A DNA stretch of 48,587 nt from Minisyncoccota bacterium. Lineage in GTDB: Bacteria; Patescibacteriota; Minisyncoccia; Minisyncoccales; RBG-13-42-11. The DNA is taken from positions 1 to 48,587 of the forward strand of contig JAQTPY010000005.1 of the NCBI GenBank assembly GCA_028712445.1. The letters are read 5' to 3'. Both the position numbers and the translations under genes were made by a program. Under the pieces are notes generated by a model that saw nothing but the letters and a program-made list of their open reading frames with translations, was not told the DNA's origin and did no database searches. Below, in pieces: positions 27,030 to 36,128 of the stretch (positions are counted from its first letter, which is position 1; every line of letters starts with the position of its first letter).

Positions 27030-27644
27030 TTATTGAATATTATCAGCTTCGTTTAATTTTTCAATTTCTTCAGCCAGTAAATCGTTTCTCAGACCCATCC
27101 TTGGGTCGTCGAGTGTATAGCGGATTATCCCGTCCTTGTCGATGACGAAATAAGTATGCCCAGGATACAATCCCTTCTGCATGGAAGAAGGGAGACTCAA
27201 AACATTGTATTTTTGAGAAACGTTTCCCCCGTTGTCAAAAAGAATTTTAGTATCGGAAATGGCAGGGTAGTTTTTTTTCTGCGACTGCCAGCTCTTAGGA
27301 GAATCCAAAACAACCGAAAAGGATTCTATTTCATCGGTGTTTAAACGGGGATCTTCGCTTAATTTAATAACCTGATCAAAACAGGCAGGATAACACCTCA
27401 GTCCTTCGCTAAAAAATAAAACCACGATTTTCCCTTTCAAGTCGCTCAAAGTGACTTTCTCGTCATTAATATCCGACAACGTAAAATTCGGAGCAATTTG
27501 GCCGACAGCCTCCTGAAAACGGATGTTTGACTGACTCTCGTTTCCTTGAGGATTCATTTTTGGCTGTAAAACTAAGATTAAAACCACTATTAAGCCGCCG
27601 ATTGCCAAAAAAATAAGAAGAGGAATTATATTTTCTTTGCTCAT
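27030..27644 (-). CDS. Membrane-anchored peroxiredoxin/AhpC-TSA-like protein
   Basis: APNFTLSDINDEKVTLSDLKGKIVVLFFSEGLRCYPACFDQV. Confidence 0.85.
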   Translation of the reverse strand: MSKENIIPLLIFLAIGGLIVVLILVLQPKMNPQGNESQSNIRFQEAVGQIAPNFTLSDINDEKVTLSDLKGKIVVLFFSEGLRCYPACFDQVIKLSEDPRLNTDEIESFSVVLDSPKSWQSQKKNYPAISDTKILFDNGGNVSQKYNVLSLPSSMQKGLYPGHTYFVIDKDGIIRYTLDDPRMGLRNDLLAEEIEKLNEADNIQ

Positions 27645-27655
27645 ATTTTTTAAAG

Positions 27656-28522
27656 TTAATTTACTTTATTTTTTACTTGAGATATCGCTTTCTTTACCAA
27701 AATAAAGGTCATCAGCAAAAAAAACGAGACAATAATGATCCAGAATCCCGGAATGCTTTCTATAATTCCTGAAACTGAATTTACCACTCTGGCGGCAAAT
27801 ATATTAACAGAAATCTGAAAAGAAGAATCAACCCTCAGTTTCCCCATCATTTCCAGGGCTAAAATCAGAAATCCCATGGAAAGAAACATTGCCGAGGATA
27901 TTAAGTTAGAAACCGTAAGGATGATTTTTTTCTGGCCAAGGTTGTAACTCACGGTCTTGGTAAAAAAGGAAAATTTCTTTTCAATATTGAACTTGTCTAA
28001 GAATAAAGCTATGACGAAAAGAGGTATTACCATTCCCAAAACATAAGATAAAGAATACATTAATCCCCAGAAAGTTGAAGCCGGCAAGACTGAAAGCGCC
28101 AAAACCCCAGCAAGGACCGGAGCGCAACAGGTAGTGGCCAGCCCGGAAAGTATGCCCAAGAAAAAAATTGAAGCTGTGCCGTTATTTTTGATTTTAGGGC
28201 TGACATGGAAGGGTAGCCTTAAATGGAAACCCAACAGGGTTGATAACCCAAGGAATAAAAGGAATAGAGCCACCGCTAGGAAAATAACCTCGTGAAGCCC
28301 GACAAAAAGACTTCCCAAACTTCCAAACCCCAATCCCAGAGGAAGAAATACGATCAATATACCCAAGAAAAAAACAAAGGTCATGAAAAAAACTTTTGTT
28401 CTTTGTTTAAAAACGGATGCGAAATAAACAGGCAGAAGGACGGCAATGCAGCAAGGGGCAAAGAGAGCCGCCGCGCCGGCAATAAATGCAATGATCAAAG
28501 AAGTGCTTATCAAAAGTGACAT
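27656..28522 (-). CDS. CcdA/DsbD-like cytochrome c biogenesis transmembrane protein
   Basis: AFIAGAAALFAPCCIAVLLPVYF; GILSGLATTCCAPVLAGVLAL. Confidence 0.8.
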   Translation of the reverse strand: MSLLISTSLIIAFIAGAAALFAPCCIAVLLPVYFASVFKQRTKVFFMTFVFFLGILIVFLPLGLGFGSLGSLFVGLHEVIFLAVALFLLFLGLSTLLGFHLRLPFHVSPKIKNNGTASIFFLGILSGLATTCCAPVLAGVLALSVLPASTFWGLMYSLSYVLGMVIPLFVIALFLDKFNIEKKFSFFTKTVSYNLGQKKIILTVSNLISSAMFLSMGFLILALEMMGKLRVDSSFQISVNIFAARVVNSVSGIIESIPGFWIIIVSFFLLMTFILVKKAISQVKNKVN

Positions 28523-28539
28523 AATGATTTCTTAATTTA

Positions 28540-29526
28540 TTATATCGCGCATCCGTTGCCTCCGCCTCCTTGAACCGGTTCAACCTGGGATAAAACCTGG
28601 CTGTATCCCGAAGAGCTCGAGAAATCAAACCCCAAAGCTTTTTTAGCATCAACATCCTTCCATTTTATTCCCTGCCCTGCAAAATATTTCGCAATCGTCT
28701 GATAAGTATCAGGAAACCAATAAGAATTGACTACTAGGGCAGTGTCATACATTTCCTTTTCATTTGCTCCCTGGAAGGCCATTAATTCCAGAAGCCCAAG
28801 CATGGCCATACCATGATTGCAATCTGGAAAATAAGTGGAATTTCCGCAGCAAGGACGATAAATATTTTTACTTACACTTTCGACCAGCGACTCCTGTTCC
28901 GGCGTTAATTCCACCAGACGCATTGCGCTGTAATAATTCATCACGGGCCCCTTAGATAAGGTCCAACCTCCAGTAGAAGCAAATTTGCCGGCTCCTCCGA
29001 ATCTTTCCTCCTGCATTGGGCCTTTTTCCAGAACAGGGCTTTTATTAATCAAACCAAAGGCCCACAAAATATTCAAAAGAAATCCGGAATTCTGAGGAGA
29101 AATAACCAGCTTGCCATTGTCTGAACCGTAAAGAAGTTTTTTGGAGGATTCATCTAATCCTCCTCTCTGGGCATAAATTTGCTCCAGCTTGTCCTTATCA
29201 ATCACACCTGCTTCCACCATTCTTTTGCCCAGATCTCCCCACCTTACCGGCAAAGAGACAGTTTCGGAAAATGTCGGCAAATTCTCGCCTGAAGCAGAAT
29301 CGTTATTAATTAGACTGCCGTTGTCAGATTTTTGCAAAAACTTGTCTCCGAAAAAAAGACTTAAAATAAAAATTAAAATAATTATCAATATTATGCCCAA
29401 AAAAAGATATTGCCGAATGAATTTTTTTAAAATATCTCTGAGCGAAGAATTTTGATCGTCTTTATTGCTCGACTGCTTAATGTCTGATTCTTTTTTATCG
29501 AAATCTTTTTGTGAACAGCAATCCAT
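28540..29526 (-). CDS. Uncharacterised membrane-anchored Cys-rich protein leading the copper operon
   Basis: MDCC N-terminus, one TM, conserved-looking YRPCCGNSTYFPDCNHGMAMLGLLELMAFQGA, C-terminus GGGGNGCAI. ATG at 29526 preferred over the TTG track start at 29550. Confidence 0.75.
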   Translation of the reverse strand: MDCCSQKDFDKKESDIKQSSNKDDQNSSLRDILKKFIRQYLFLGIILIIILIFILSLFFGDKFLQKSDNGSLINNDSASGENLPTFSETVSLPVRWGDLGKRMVEAGVIDKDKLEQIYAQRGGLDESSKKLLYGSDNGKLVISPQNSGFLLNILWAFGLINKSPVLEKGPMQEERFGGAGKFASTGGWTLSKGPVMNYYSAMRLVELTPEQESLVESVSKNIYRPCCGNSTYFPDCNHGMAMLGLLELMAFQGANEKEMYDTALVVNSYWFPDTYQTIAKYFAGQGIKWKDVDAKKALGFDFSSSSGYSQVLSQVEPVQGGGGNGCAI

Positions 29527-29560
29527 AAATAAAATTTTAAGATTTATCAATTAAACACCC

Positions 29561-29573
29561 ATACCAGGGGTAT
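29561..29573. promoter_or_regulatory. Candidate CsoR operator ATACC-AGG-GGTAT
   Basis: Palindrome within TACCCCTGGTATGGG (minus), between the -10 and the start codon. Confidence 0.5.
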
Positions 29574-29583
29574 AGGTATCTTT

Positions 29584-29611
29584 ATGATATCAAAAGAAAA
29601 AGCTGTGTCAA
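29584..29611 (-). promoter_or_regulatory. Copper-operon promoter TTGACA-N16-TATCAT
   Basis: Plus atgata 29584-29589 and tgtcaa 29606-29611. Confidence 0.65.
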
Positions 29612-29657
29612 GCTTCAAAAAAAGAGGGCTCTCCCCCCCCATTAAGTATTTTGAATT

Positions 29658-30167
29658 TTAAAAAAGAACTGCGATCATTTTGACCGATCTGTCTTCTGAA
29701 ACTGCCAGAACCTTTTGTTTTAAAATATCTATCCTGAAAACCTTGATTGTGTTTCCTGTCTTTGCTATAACAATCGGACAGATTGGACTTTTAGAATCGG
29801 CTTTCATAAATCCCGCAGGAATCCCCAACCATCCCGGTTGTTTTAAGCCCCCAATAAATTGAAAAATCATGTCCGATTCCTCTGCTGAACCAGGGCTTTT
29901 ATTTGAGAAATCAGCCAAAAAACTTTCAACCTCTCCAACGGCGACTATGTCGTAGTATTTCTTTTCTGAACCCCGAATCTGAGCTTCAGGAAAAGTCTCC
30001 CGCAATAGTCCCATCACGTCTTCGTGGCTTATTCTTTCCACGATCGCCGGTTGATGAACGAAAACCAGGGGTTCCCTCATGGGGAAATGATTCATGAATC
30101 CGTACATGATCGCTATCATCAGAACAGCCATTGTAAAATTCATCACCGCTATATGCCGCCAAGACAT
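29658..30167 (-). CDS. Hypothetical membrane-anchored protein (169 aa)
   Basis: SD AAAGGAG-N6-ATG; N-terminal TM. Family not recognised. Confidence 0.7.
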   Translation of the reverse strand: MSWRHIAVMNFTMAVLMIAIMYGFMNHFPMREPLVFVHQPAIVERISHEDVMGLLRETFPEAQIRGSEKKYYDIVAVGEVESFLADFSNKSPGSAEESDMIFQFIGGLKQPGWLGIPAGFMKADSKSPICPIVIAKTGNTIKVFRIDILKQKVLAVSEDRSVKMIAVLF

Positions 30168-30267
30168 TTGCGTTCTCCTTTGCTAAATTTTCAAAAAACA
30201 AATTGAAACTTTGTTTTCTTCCTTACATTTTCAAATTAACAGAAAAAATGAAGATAATCAATTATAT

Positions 30268-31347
30268 TTAGAGAATAATTCCCCCGCCCAAAAGTTCCTC
30301 CCCCTTATAAAACACAACTGATTGACCAGGAGTAACGGCTCTTTGGGCAACCTTAAACCTTAAACTATATACTTTATGCTTTTGATCTTTGTTAATGACG
30401 GCTGAGGCTGATTGGCTGCGATAACGGATTTTTGCTTTAACCTCCAGGGGAAGATCGGGTTCCTTGCCTGAAATCCAGTTAACTTCCGTAAACACAAGTT
30501 CTTCTCGAAGAAGGTCTTTTTCATTACTGCTGACAATTAAACGGTTTCTTCTAAAATCCTTGTCTATAGCATAATAAGGGCCACCGGAAAGCCCTATTCT
30601 TTTTCTTTGGCCCAAAGTATAAAACCAGAGGCCTGAATGTCTGCCCACGGTTTTGCCTTTCCTATCAACAATTTCCCCTGCTTTATTTTTCAGATATTTG
30701 GAAAGAAATTCTTCCAAGGTTTTAGGGACAAAGCAAACTTCTTGGGATTTTTTCACACCCTCAAAGGGCAGTTTTAATTTTTCTGCCATTTTTTCAACTT
30801 CGCTTCTTAAATAGTTTCCAATTGGAAACAAAACCTTTTCCAATTGTTTTTGGCTTAATGTCCAGAGAAAATAAGACTGATCTTTGTTCCTGTCCTGGCT
30901 GCGCAATAAGGAGACTTCATTTTTCTTCCTTTTAATTCTGGCGTAGTGGCCGGTTGCAATAAAATCTGCCTGGAGTTTTATTGCTTTTTCCAAAAGCATT
31001 CCGAATTTTATTTCCTTATTGCAGACAACACAAGGATTGGGAGTCGATCCTTTTTTGTAAGTTTTCAAAAAATAATCAACTACTCTCTTTTTGAACTCAT
31101 TTTTAAAATTCAGCACATAAAAGGGAATTTCTAAAATTGACGCCACCTCCCGAGCCCTTCTTTCAGATTCCGGGGAACAGCACCTGTTGTAATCGCAATC
31201 TTTGGCGGAATGATCTTCGTCTGACCAGAATTTCATAAAAACACCCACAACATCAAAACCCTCTTTTTTTAAAAGAGCTGCTGCAACTGAGGAGTCAACT
31301 CCTCCCGACATGGCGCAAACAACTTTTCTACCCTTGTTCCTCTCCAT
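30268..31347 (-). CDS. mnmA: tRNA-specific 2-thiouridylase
   Basis: VVCAMSGGVDSSVAAALLKKEGFDVVGVFMKFW; TPNPCVVCNKEIKFG; RNKDQSYFLWTL. Confidence 0.96.
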   Translation of the reverse strand: MERNKGRKVVCAMSGGVDSSVAAALLKKEGFDVVGVFMKFWSDEDHSAKDCDYNRCCSPESERRAREVASILEIPFYVLNFKNEFKKRVVDYFLKTYKKGSTPNPCVVCNKEIKFGMLLEKAIKLQADFIATGHYARIKRKKNEVSLLRSQDRNKDQSYFLWTLSQKQLEKVLFPIGNYLRSEVEKMAEKLKLPFEGVKKSQEVCFVPKTLEEFLSKYLKNKAGEIVDRKGKTVGRHSGLWFYTLGQRKRIGLSGGPYYAIDKDFRRNRLIVSSNEKDLLREELVFTEVNWISGKEPDLPLEVKAKIRYRSQSASAVINKDQKHKVYSLRFKVAQRAVTPGQSVVFYKGEELLGGGIIL

Positions 31348-31810
31348 GGAATTTCCTTTTAATCTCTCTTTCTACTTTTTCGGCGTGTTCGTGCCTCTTT
31401 TGAAGATCAGGAGCAATTTCCTTTCCTTCTTTTTTATAATAATCGTAAATGGCCTCTCCTAAAGCATCTACAGCCAGCATCGAGCAATGCATTTTAATAG
31501 CAGGAACATCTCCAAGCTTTTTTACTAAATCTTCTTTAGTGATTTTTAAAGCATTCTCAATTGTTTTTCCCTTAACCATGGTGGTTAAAAGGCTGGTGTT
31601 GGCCACAGCAACGGTACAGCCAAAAGTCTCAAACTTCACATCCTTTATCACTTCTCTCTCCTTCTTGTCTTTTGCTATCTTCAAATACAAATGCATAATA
31701 TCGCCACACTTTATGTTTCCGACTTTGCCCAAACCCGAGGGATTTTTGATCTTCCCCACATTCTGAGGTTTTTTGAAATGCTTCATTATTTCCTTTGAAT
31801 ATAAGTTCAT
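31328..31810 (-). CDS. iscU: Fe-S cluster scaffold protein (IscU/NifU-N)
   Basis: VGNIKCGDIMHLYLKI; KFETFGCTVAVANTSLLTTMVKGKT; AIKMHCSMLA. Confidence 0.93.
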   Translation of the reverse strand: MNLYSKEIMKHFKKPQNVGKIKNPSGLGKVGNIKCGDIMHLYLKIAKDKKEREVIKDVKFETFGCTVAVANTSLLTTMVKGKTIENALKITKEDLVKKLGDVPAIKMHCSMLAVDALGEAIYDYYKKEGKEIAPDLQKRHEHAEKVEREIKRKFHGEEQG

Positions 31811-31813
31811 AAA

Positions 31814-33001
31814 TTAATCAAATTTAAAGCTCGTTTTAAATGGTGAAATTTTCCTCAAATTTTCAACTATTTGAGGCAGAACCCTGATAAGATAATTTAT
31901 CTCGCTTTCCTTACTCCATCTTCCTAGGCTTATTCTTAAGGAACCATGCGCTTCCTGGTGCTTTAAGCCCAAAGCCATCAAAACATGGCTTGGCTCCAAA
32001 GTGACTGAGGAACAGGCAGACCCCGTCGAAGCGGCAATACCTTCCAAATCCAACTGCATTACCAGAGACTCTCCTTCAATAAAATCAAACCAAAAATTAT
32101 TGATATTAGGCAGTTTTTTCTGAGGATGACCATTTAAATGCGAACCTTCAATTTTAAGAAGTCCTTTAATCAGTTTTTGGCTTAAGCGGAACAATCTCAA
32201 ATTTTCCTTCTTCATGTCTTTTTTTGCTATTCTGACGGCCTCAGCAAAACCCACTATGCCAGGAACATTGGACGTGGAAGATCTTAACCCTGATTCCTGC
32301 CCCCCGCCATGCAGAAGAGGTTCTATTTTTATTCCTTTTCTGATATATAAACAGGCGACTCCTTTAGGGCCATAAATCTTGTGTGACGAAGCTGACAGCA
32401 AATCAATATTCATTTTATTCACGTCTATGGGAATCTTACCGAAGCTCTGGACTGCGTCTGTGTGGAAAAGAACTCCTTTTTGTCTGCATGCAGCTCCCAA
32501 TTCCTTCACAGGTTGAATTGTCCCTATTTCATTTGAAGCATGTATCAGGGAAACCAAAATCGTGTCTTTCTTTATTGCGTTTTCCAGATCTCGAGGATTC
32601 AAAAGCCCGTATTTGTCCACAGGCAAACGGGTGATTTGATAACCCTGTTTTTCCAGCCATTTGGCAGACTCCCTGACGCAGGGATGCTCAATCTGAGAAA
32701 TTATAATATGCCTCCCCTTCTCTTTGTTTGCCTGAGCCAATCCTTTCAAAACCGAATTATTGCTTTCAGTAGCTGAACCAGTAAAGATAATCTCTTTAAT
32801 TTCAGCCCCAATAAAATCGGCTATTTCCTTCCGACTTTTTTCCAAAGCCAATTTGGCTTCCTGGCCAAAACCATGCAAAGACATCGGGTTGCCAAACTTT
32901 TCCGAAAAGTATGGCAGCATAGCTTTAATCACCCTTGGATCGACGGGAGAAGTGGCTGCATAATCAAAGTATATTTTTTTCATTGTTTTATTATTTTGCA
33001 A
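31814..33001 (-). CDS. iscS: Cysteine desulfurase
   Basis: YFDYAATSPVDPRV; HTDAVQSFGKIPIDV; LSASSHKIYGPKGVACLYIRKG; ASTGSACSS. Confidence 0.95.
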   Translation of the reverse strand: MQNNKTMKKIYFDYAATSPVDPRVIKAMLPYFSEKFGNPMSLHGFGQEAKLALEKSRKEIADFIGAEIKEIIFTGSATESNNSVLKGLAQANKEKGRHIIISQIEHPCVRESAKWLEKQGYQITRLPVDKYGLLNPRDLENAIKKDTILVSLIHASNEIGTIQPVKELGAACRQKGVLFHTDAVQSFGKIPIDVNKMNIDLLSASSHKIYGPKGVACLYIRKGIKIEPLLHGGGQESGLRSSTSNVPGIVGFAEAVRIAKKDMKKENLRLFRLSQKLIKGLLKIEGSHLNGHPQKKLPNINNFWFDFIEGESLVMQLDLEGIAASTGSACSSVTLEPSHVLMALGLKHQEAHGSLRISLGRWSKESEINYLIRVLPQIVENLRKISPFKTSFKFD

Positions 33002-33404
33002 TTAAATTAGCTAAAGTTATTGAATTCAAGGCTTTTTCAAGAGAATTCTGGATCCTTAGCCAAAATTTCTTGGTCAGGCATTTTTTCGACAAAGGACAAT
33101 TGCGCTTTCTGCCATTTTTATCGGCAATACAGCTCACTAGTCCTTCTCTTCCTTCCAAAACTCTGACTATCTCTCCTGTTTTAACTTTTGAGGGTGATCT
33201 TGCCAAAAAATAACCGCCATGACTTCCTCTTTTTGATTCAATAAGGCCTGATTTTTCAATCCGAGAAACTATCTTTTCCAAATAATCAAAGGGGATTTTT
33301 TCAGCTTTTGATATTTCCTTTAAAGAACATGTCTTTTTCTTGTTTTTGGCAAGATAAACCATGGCTCGCAGGCCGTATTGAGTTTTTGTTGATATCCTTA
33401 TCAT
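32991..33404 (-). CDS. iscR: Rrf2-family regulator, IscR type
   Basis: STKTQYGLRAMVYLAKN; SRIEKSGLIESKRGSHGGYFLARSPSKVKTGEIVRVLEG; three Cys in CIADKNGRKRNCPLSKKCL. Confidence 0.92.
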   Translation of the reverse strand: MIRISTKTQYGLRAMVYLAKNKKKTCSLKEISKAEKIPFDYLEKIVSRIEKSGLIESKRGSHGGYFLARSPSKVKTGEIVRVLEGREGLVSCIADKNGRKRNCPLSKKCLTKKFWLRIQNSLEKALNSITLANLIAK

Positions 33405-33409
33405 AAATT

Positions 33410-33434
33410 AAAACCGACTATTATTGTCGGTTTT
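33410..33434. promoter_or_regulatory. IscR type I-like operator AAAACCGACAATAATAGTCGGTTTT
   Basis: 25-nt dyad with GAC-N7-GTC core matching ATASYYGACTRWWWYAGTCRRSTAT at most positions; directly adjacent to the -10. Confidence 0.75.
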
Positions 33435-33463
33435 AGTTTATCTTATCCCAAAAACCTTGTCAA
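33435..33463 (-). promoter_or_regulatory. iscR promoter TTGACA-N17-TAAACT
   Basis: Plus agttta 33435-33440 and tgtcaa 33458-33463. Confidence 0.75.
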
Positions 33464-33544
33464 ATATTTATAGAATAATATCTTAAAATATGCCTAAGCA
33501 TAAATATTACGACCATGCCAAAACTGCCCAGAACTGCTTTAAAA

Positions 33545-34150
33545 CTATATGCTTTCGGCCCCTTTTACTTTCAAAGACTCGTCAAATTCATATTTCCTTA
33601 TTCCCGCATAAGGCAATTCCACATTGATTATATTTTCGTCTGAGATATTCTCAATATATTTTATCAGTGCCCTTAAGGAATTGTGGCTGGCTACGACCAA
33701 AACATTCTTTCCTTTTTTTAAATCTTCTTTAATATATTTTTTGTAAAACGGCACCACTCTCTTAACCACTTCTTCCAAGCTTTCGCCTCCGGGAGGGGCT
33801 GCATTATAGCTTCTCCGCCATAATTTTACTTGTTCTTCGCCATATTTTTCTTTCATTTCGTCCTTGTTTAAGCCCTGGAGTTTTCCGTAATTTCTTTCAT
33901 TCAATGCTTTATCTGTAAAAACTGGCAAATCTTCCTGGCCAAGATTCTTTAAAACCAAAGAAACCGTCTCCTTATTCCTGATCAAAGGAGAGGTGTAAAC
34001 TTTATCAATTTTAAAATCAGCTATTTTTTCTGATATTTCCTTTGCGCTCGCAACCCCTTCTTTAGACAAAGGAATATCCGTCCAACCCGTAAAACGGTTT
34101 TCCTTGTTCCATTGCGACTTTAAATGCCTTAACAGTATTAATTGCGCCAT
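33545..34150 (-). CDS. gpmA: 2,3-bisphosphoglycerate-dependent phosphoglycerate mutase
   Basis: LILLRHLKSQWNKENRFTGWTDIPLSKEG; LNERNYGKLQGLNKDEMKEKYGEEQVKLWRRSYNAAPPGGESL. Confidence 0.95.
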   Translation of the reverse strand: MAQLILLRHLKSQWNKENRFTGWTDIPLSKEGVASAKEISEKIADFKIDKVYTSPLIRNKETVSLVLKNLGQEDLPVFTDKALNERNYGKLQGLNKDEMKEKYGEEQVKLWRRSYNAAPPGGESLEEVVKRVVPFYKKYIKEDLKKGKNVLVVASHNSLRALIKYIENISDENIINVELPYAGIRKYEFDESLKVKGAESI

Positions 34151-34177
34151 GTTTTTAATTCCTCTTCAATTTAAACG

Positions 34178-35431
34178 CTACGCTATAAATTTCGTCAATT
34201 CTTCCTCAATTTTCAGCAATCTGTTGTACTTAGTCACCCTCTCTCCTCTGGTTGGAGCCCCGGCCATGATATAGCTCGCGCCCAAACCGCAGGCCAAATC
34301 TGAAATAAAATCGTCTTTGGTTTCCCCGCTTCTATGTTTGACAAAAACTTCCCATCCTAAACTTATTGCCTCTTTCCCTGCTTCAATAGCTTCACTTAAA
34401 GTGCCTACCTGGTTCGGTTTCAAAACAAGGCCGTTGCACGACCTTTTATCTGCAGCCTCCTTTATTCTGCCGATATTGGTCGTCAGTAAATCATCACCTA
34501 TTATCGTCACCTTTTCTCTTAAAACGCTTTTTAATTCTTTAAACCCCTCCCAATCGTCCTGATTAAAAGGGTCCTCTATGGCAAAAATAGGATATTTTTT
34601 GCAAATTTTAAGATAAAAGTTCTTGAGCTCTTCTGAATTTAAAATTTCTCCTTCAAAGAAATATTTGCCCTTTTGACAGAACCCGCTGGCTGCCACATCA
34701 AGAATTATTTTTACTTTATTCTTTATTTTTAACTTTTTTGCCGCTTGAGCTATTATATCTAACGCCTCTTCAGTGTCTTCAATCAAAGGAGAAAACGCTC
34801 CTTCCAGGCCCGTATTAGCTGAAGTTCTTCCATATTTTTTTTCTAAAATAGTTCCTAATTTAAAATAAAATTCTGTTGAAATCCTCAATTTTTCCTTAAA
34901 AGATTTTGCTTCAGGAACAATCATGAACTCCTGAATTTCCAAATCACCTTTCCCGTGAGAGCCTCCCTCCATAACTAAAATGCAAGGATCAGGCAGAGCC
35001 GGCTTCCTGCGCGACAACTCTGAAATCCATTTCCAAAGAGGCTTTTTTTGAACTGATGCGGCGGCGCGGCAAACAGCCAGAGAGGTAGCCAGAAGCGCGT
35101 TGGCCCCGAGATTTGATTTATTTTCGGTTCCGTCCAATTTTATTAAAAGATCGTCTATATCTTTCTGCATTGTGACGTCTCTGAATCTCAGCTTCTGAGA
35201 AATAAGCGTGTTTACGTTGTTTACCGCTTTCGAAACCCCCATCCCCTGGTATCTTAGTCCTCCATCTCTCAGCTCAAGAGCTTCTCGTTTCCCTTTTGAA
35301 GTGCCTGAAGGCACGGAAGCCGTAAAAACTTCTCCTCCGGCCTCAATATCAACTTCAACGGTGGGAATACCTCTTGAATCAAGAATTTCTCTTGCTTTAA
35401 CGTCCTCAATTTGATATCTTGCGTCATCCAT
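34178..35431 (-). CDS. eno: Enolase
   Basis: VKAREILDSRGIPTVEVDIE; AIEDPFNQDDWEGF; VKHRSGETKDDFISDLACGLG. Confidence 0.97.
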   Translation of the reverse strand: MDDARYQIEDVKAREILDSRGIPTVEVDIEAGGEVFTASVPSGTSKGKREALELRDGGLRYQGMGVSKAVNNVNTLISQKLRFRDVTMQKDIDDLLIKLDGTENKSNLGANALLATSLAVCRAAASVQKKPLWKWISELSRRKPALPDPCILVMEGGSHGKGDLEIQEFMIVPEAKSFKEKLRISTEFYFKLGTILEKKYGRTSANTGLEGAFSPLIEDTEEALDIIAQAAKKLKIKNKVKIILDVAASGFCQKGKYFFEGEILNSEELKNFYLKICKKYPIFAIEDPFNQDDWEGFKELKSVLREKVTIIGDDLLTTNIGRIKEAADKRSCNGLVLKPNQVGTLSEAIEAGKEAISLGWEVFVKHRSGETKDDFISDLACGLGASYIMAGAPTRGERVTKYNRLLKIEEELTKFIA

Positions 35432-35435
35432 TAAA

Positions 35436-36128
35436 TTAGAATTTATTTTCAGATTCCGAAGAGAAAAAGAATAAAATTAAAACTCCCAAATAAACAAAAA
35501 TCATGGACACGTCTCCGTACTTTTCCCTTGTTCCAAGCTTCTCTCCAAGGAAAAATTCAAGAAAAACAGTAAAGATGCTTAAAATAAAAAGGAGGGAAAA
35601 AGCAAATGCTTTTTTCCTGATATTTATACTGGAAGCTCTGAGCCCTTGCTGCACAAAAATTGTGAAAACAGGAAGTAAAATACCAAGAAGAATAATTGCC
35701 CTCAACAGGGTGGGAAAAACAGGATAATGCCAGTTAATGGCTGCCCCCTCCAATGCAGGAGAAAAAGAAGAAAGAGCAGTCCAAAGAGTATTGATTATTC
35801 CTAAAATTAAAACTATAAAAAATCCCACCCAGGGCGAAATCTTCGGAAATTTCACCTGGAACAAAAAATGAGCAAGAAAGGCCATGCTTAAGCTTTGCAA
35901 AAATGTAGCCTGAATGACCACTCCCTTAAGAAAAATGCTATTGTTTGCAAAAAAAGTGGAACCGATCGTTGTTATCAAGCTGAAAATAAAAAAACACAAT
36001 CCTACAAACATAAAGTCCCTGGAAAGCGTCGTGCCGACTCTCTTCGTAGTTTTGTATCCCCTATAACCCAGAAAAAGACTGACAATGGTCCCGAATAAAA
36101 AAACGAAACTGCTGATAGTGAGACTCAT
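35436..36128 (-). CDS. Hypothetical polytopic membrane protein
   Basis: Multiple TM segments. Start set to the internal ATG, which overlaps the trxB end by 4 nt. Confidence 0.75.
   Translation of the reverse strand: MSLTISSFVFLFGTIVSLFLGYRGYKTTKRVGTTLSRDFMFVGLCFFIFSLITTIGSTFFANNSIFLKGVVIQATFLQSLSMAFLAHFLFQVKFPKISPWVGFFIVLILGIINTLWTALSSFSPALEGAAINWHYPVFPTLLRAIILLGILLPVFTIFVQQGLRASSINIRKKAFAFSLLFILSIFTVFLEFFLGEKLGTREKYGDVSMIFVYLGVLILFFFSSESENKF

Noticed and set aside
29633-29640. C8 homopolymer as a phase-variation tract
   Set aside because: It is intergenic, after the 29658-30167 stop and not placed to switch a frame or promoter spacing; probably part of a weak terminator.
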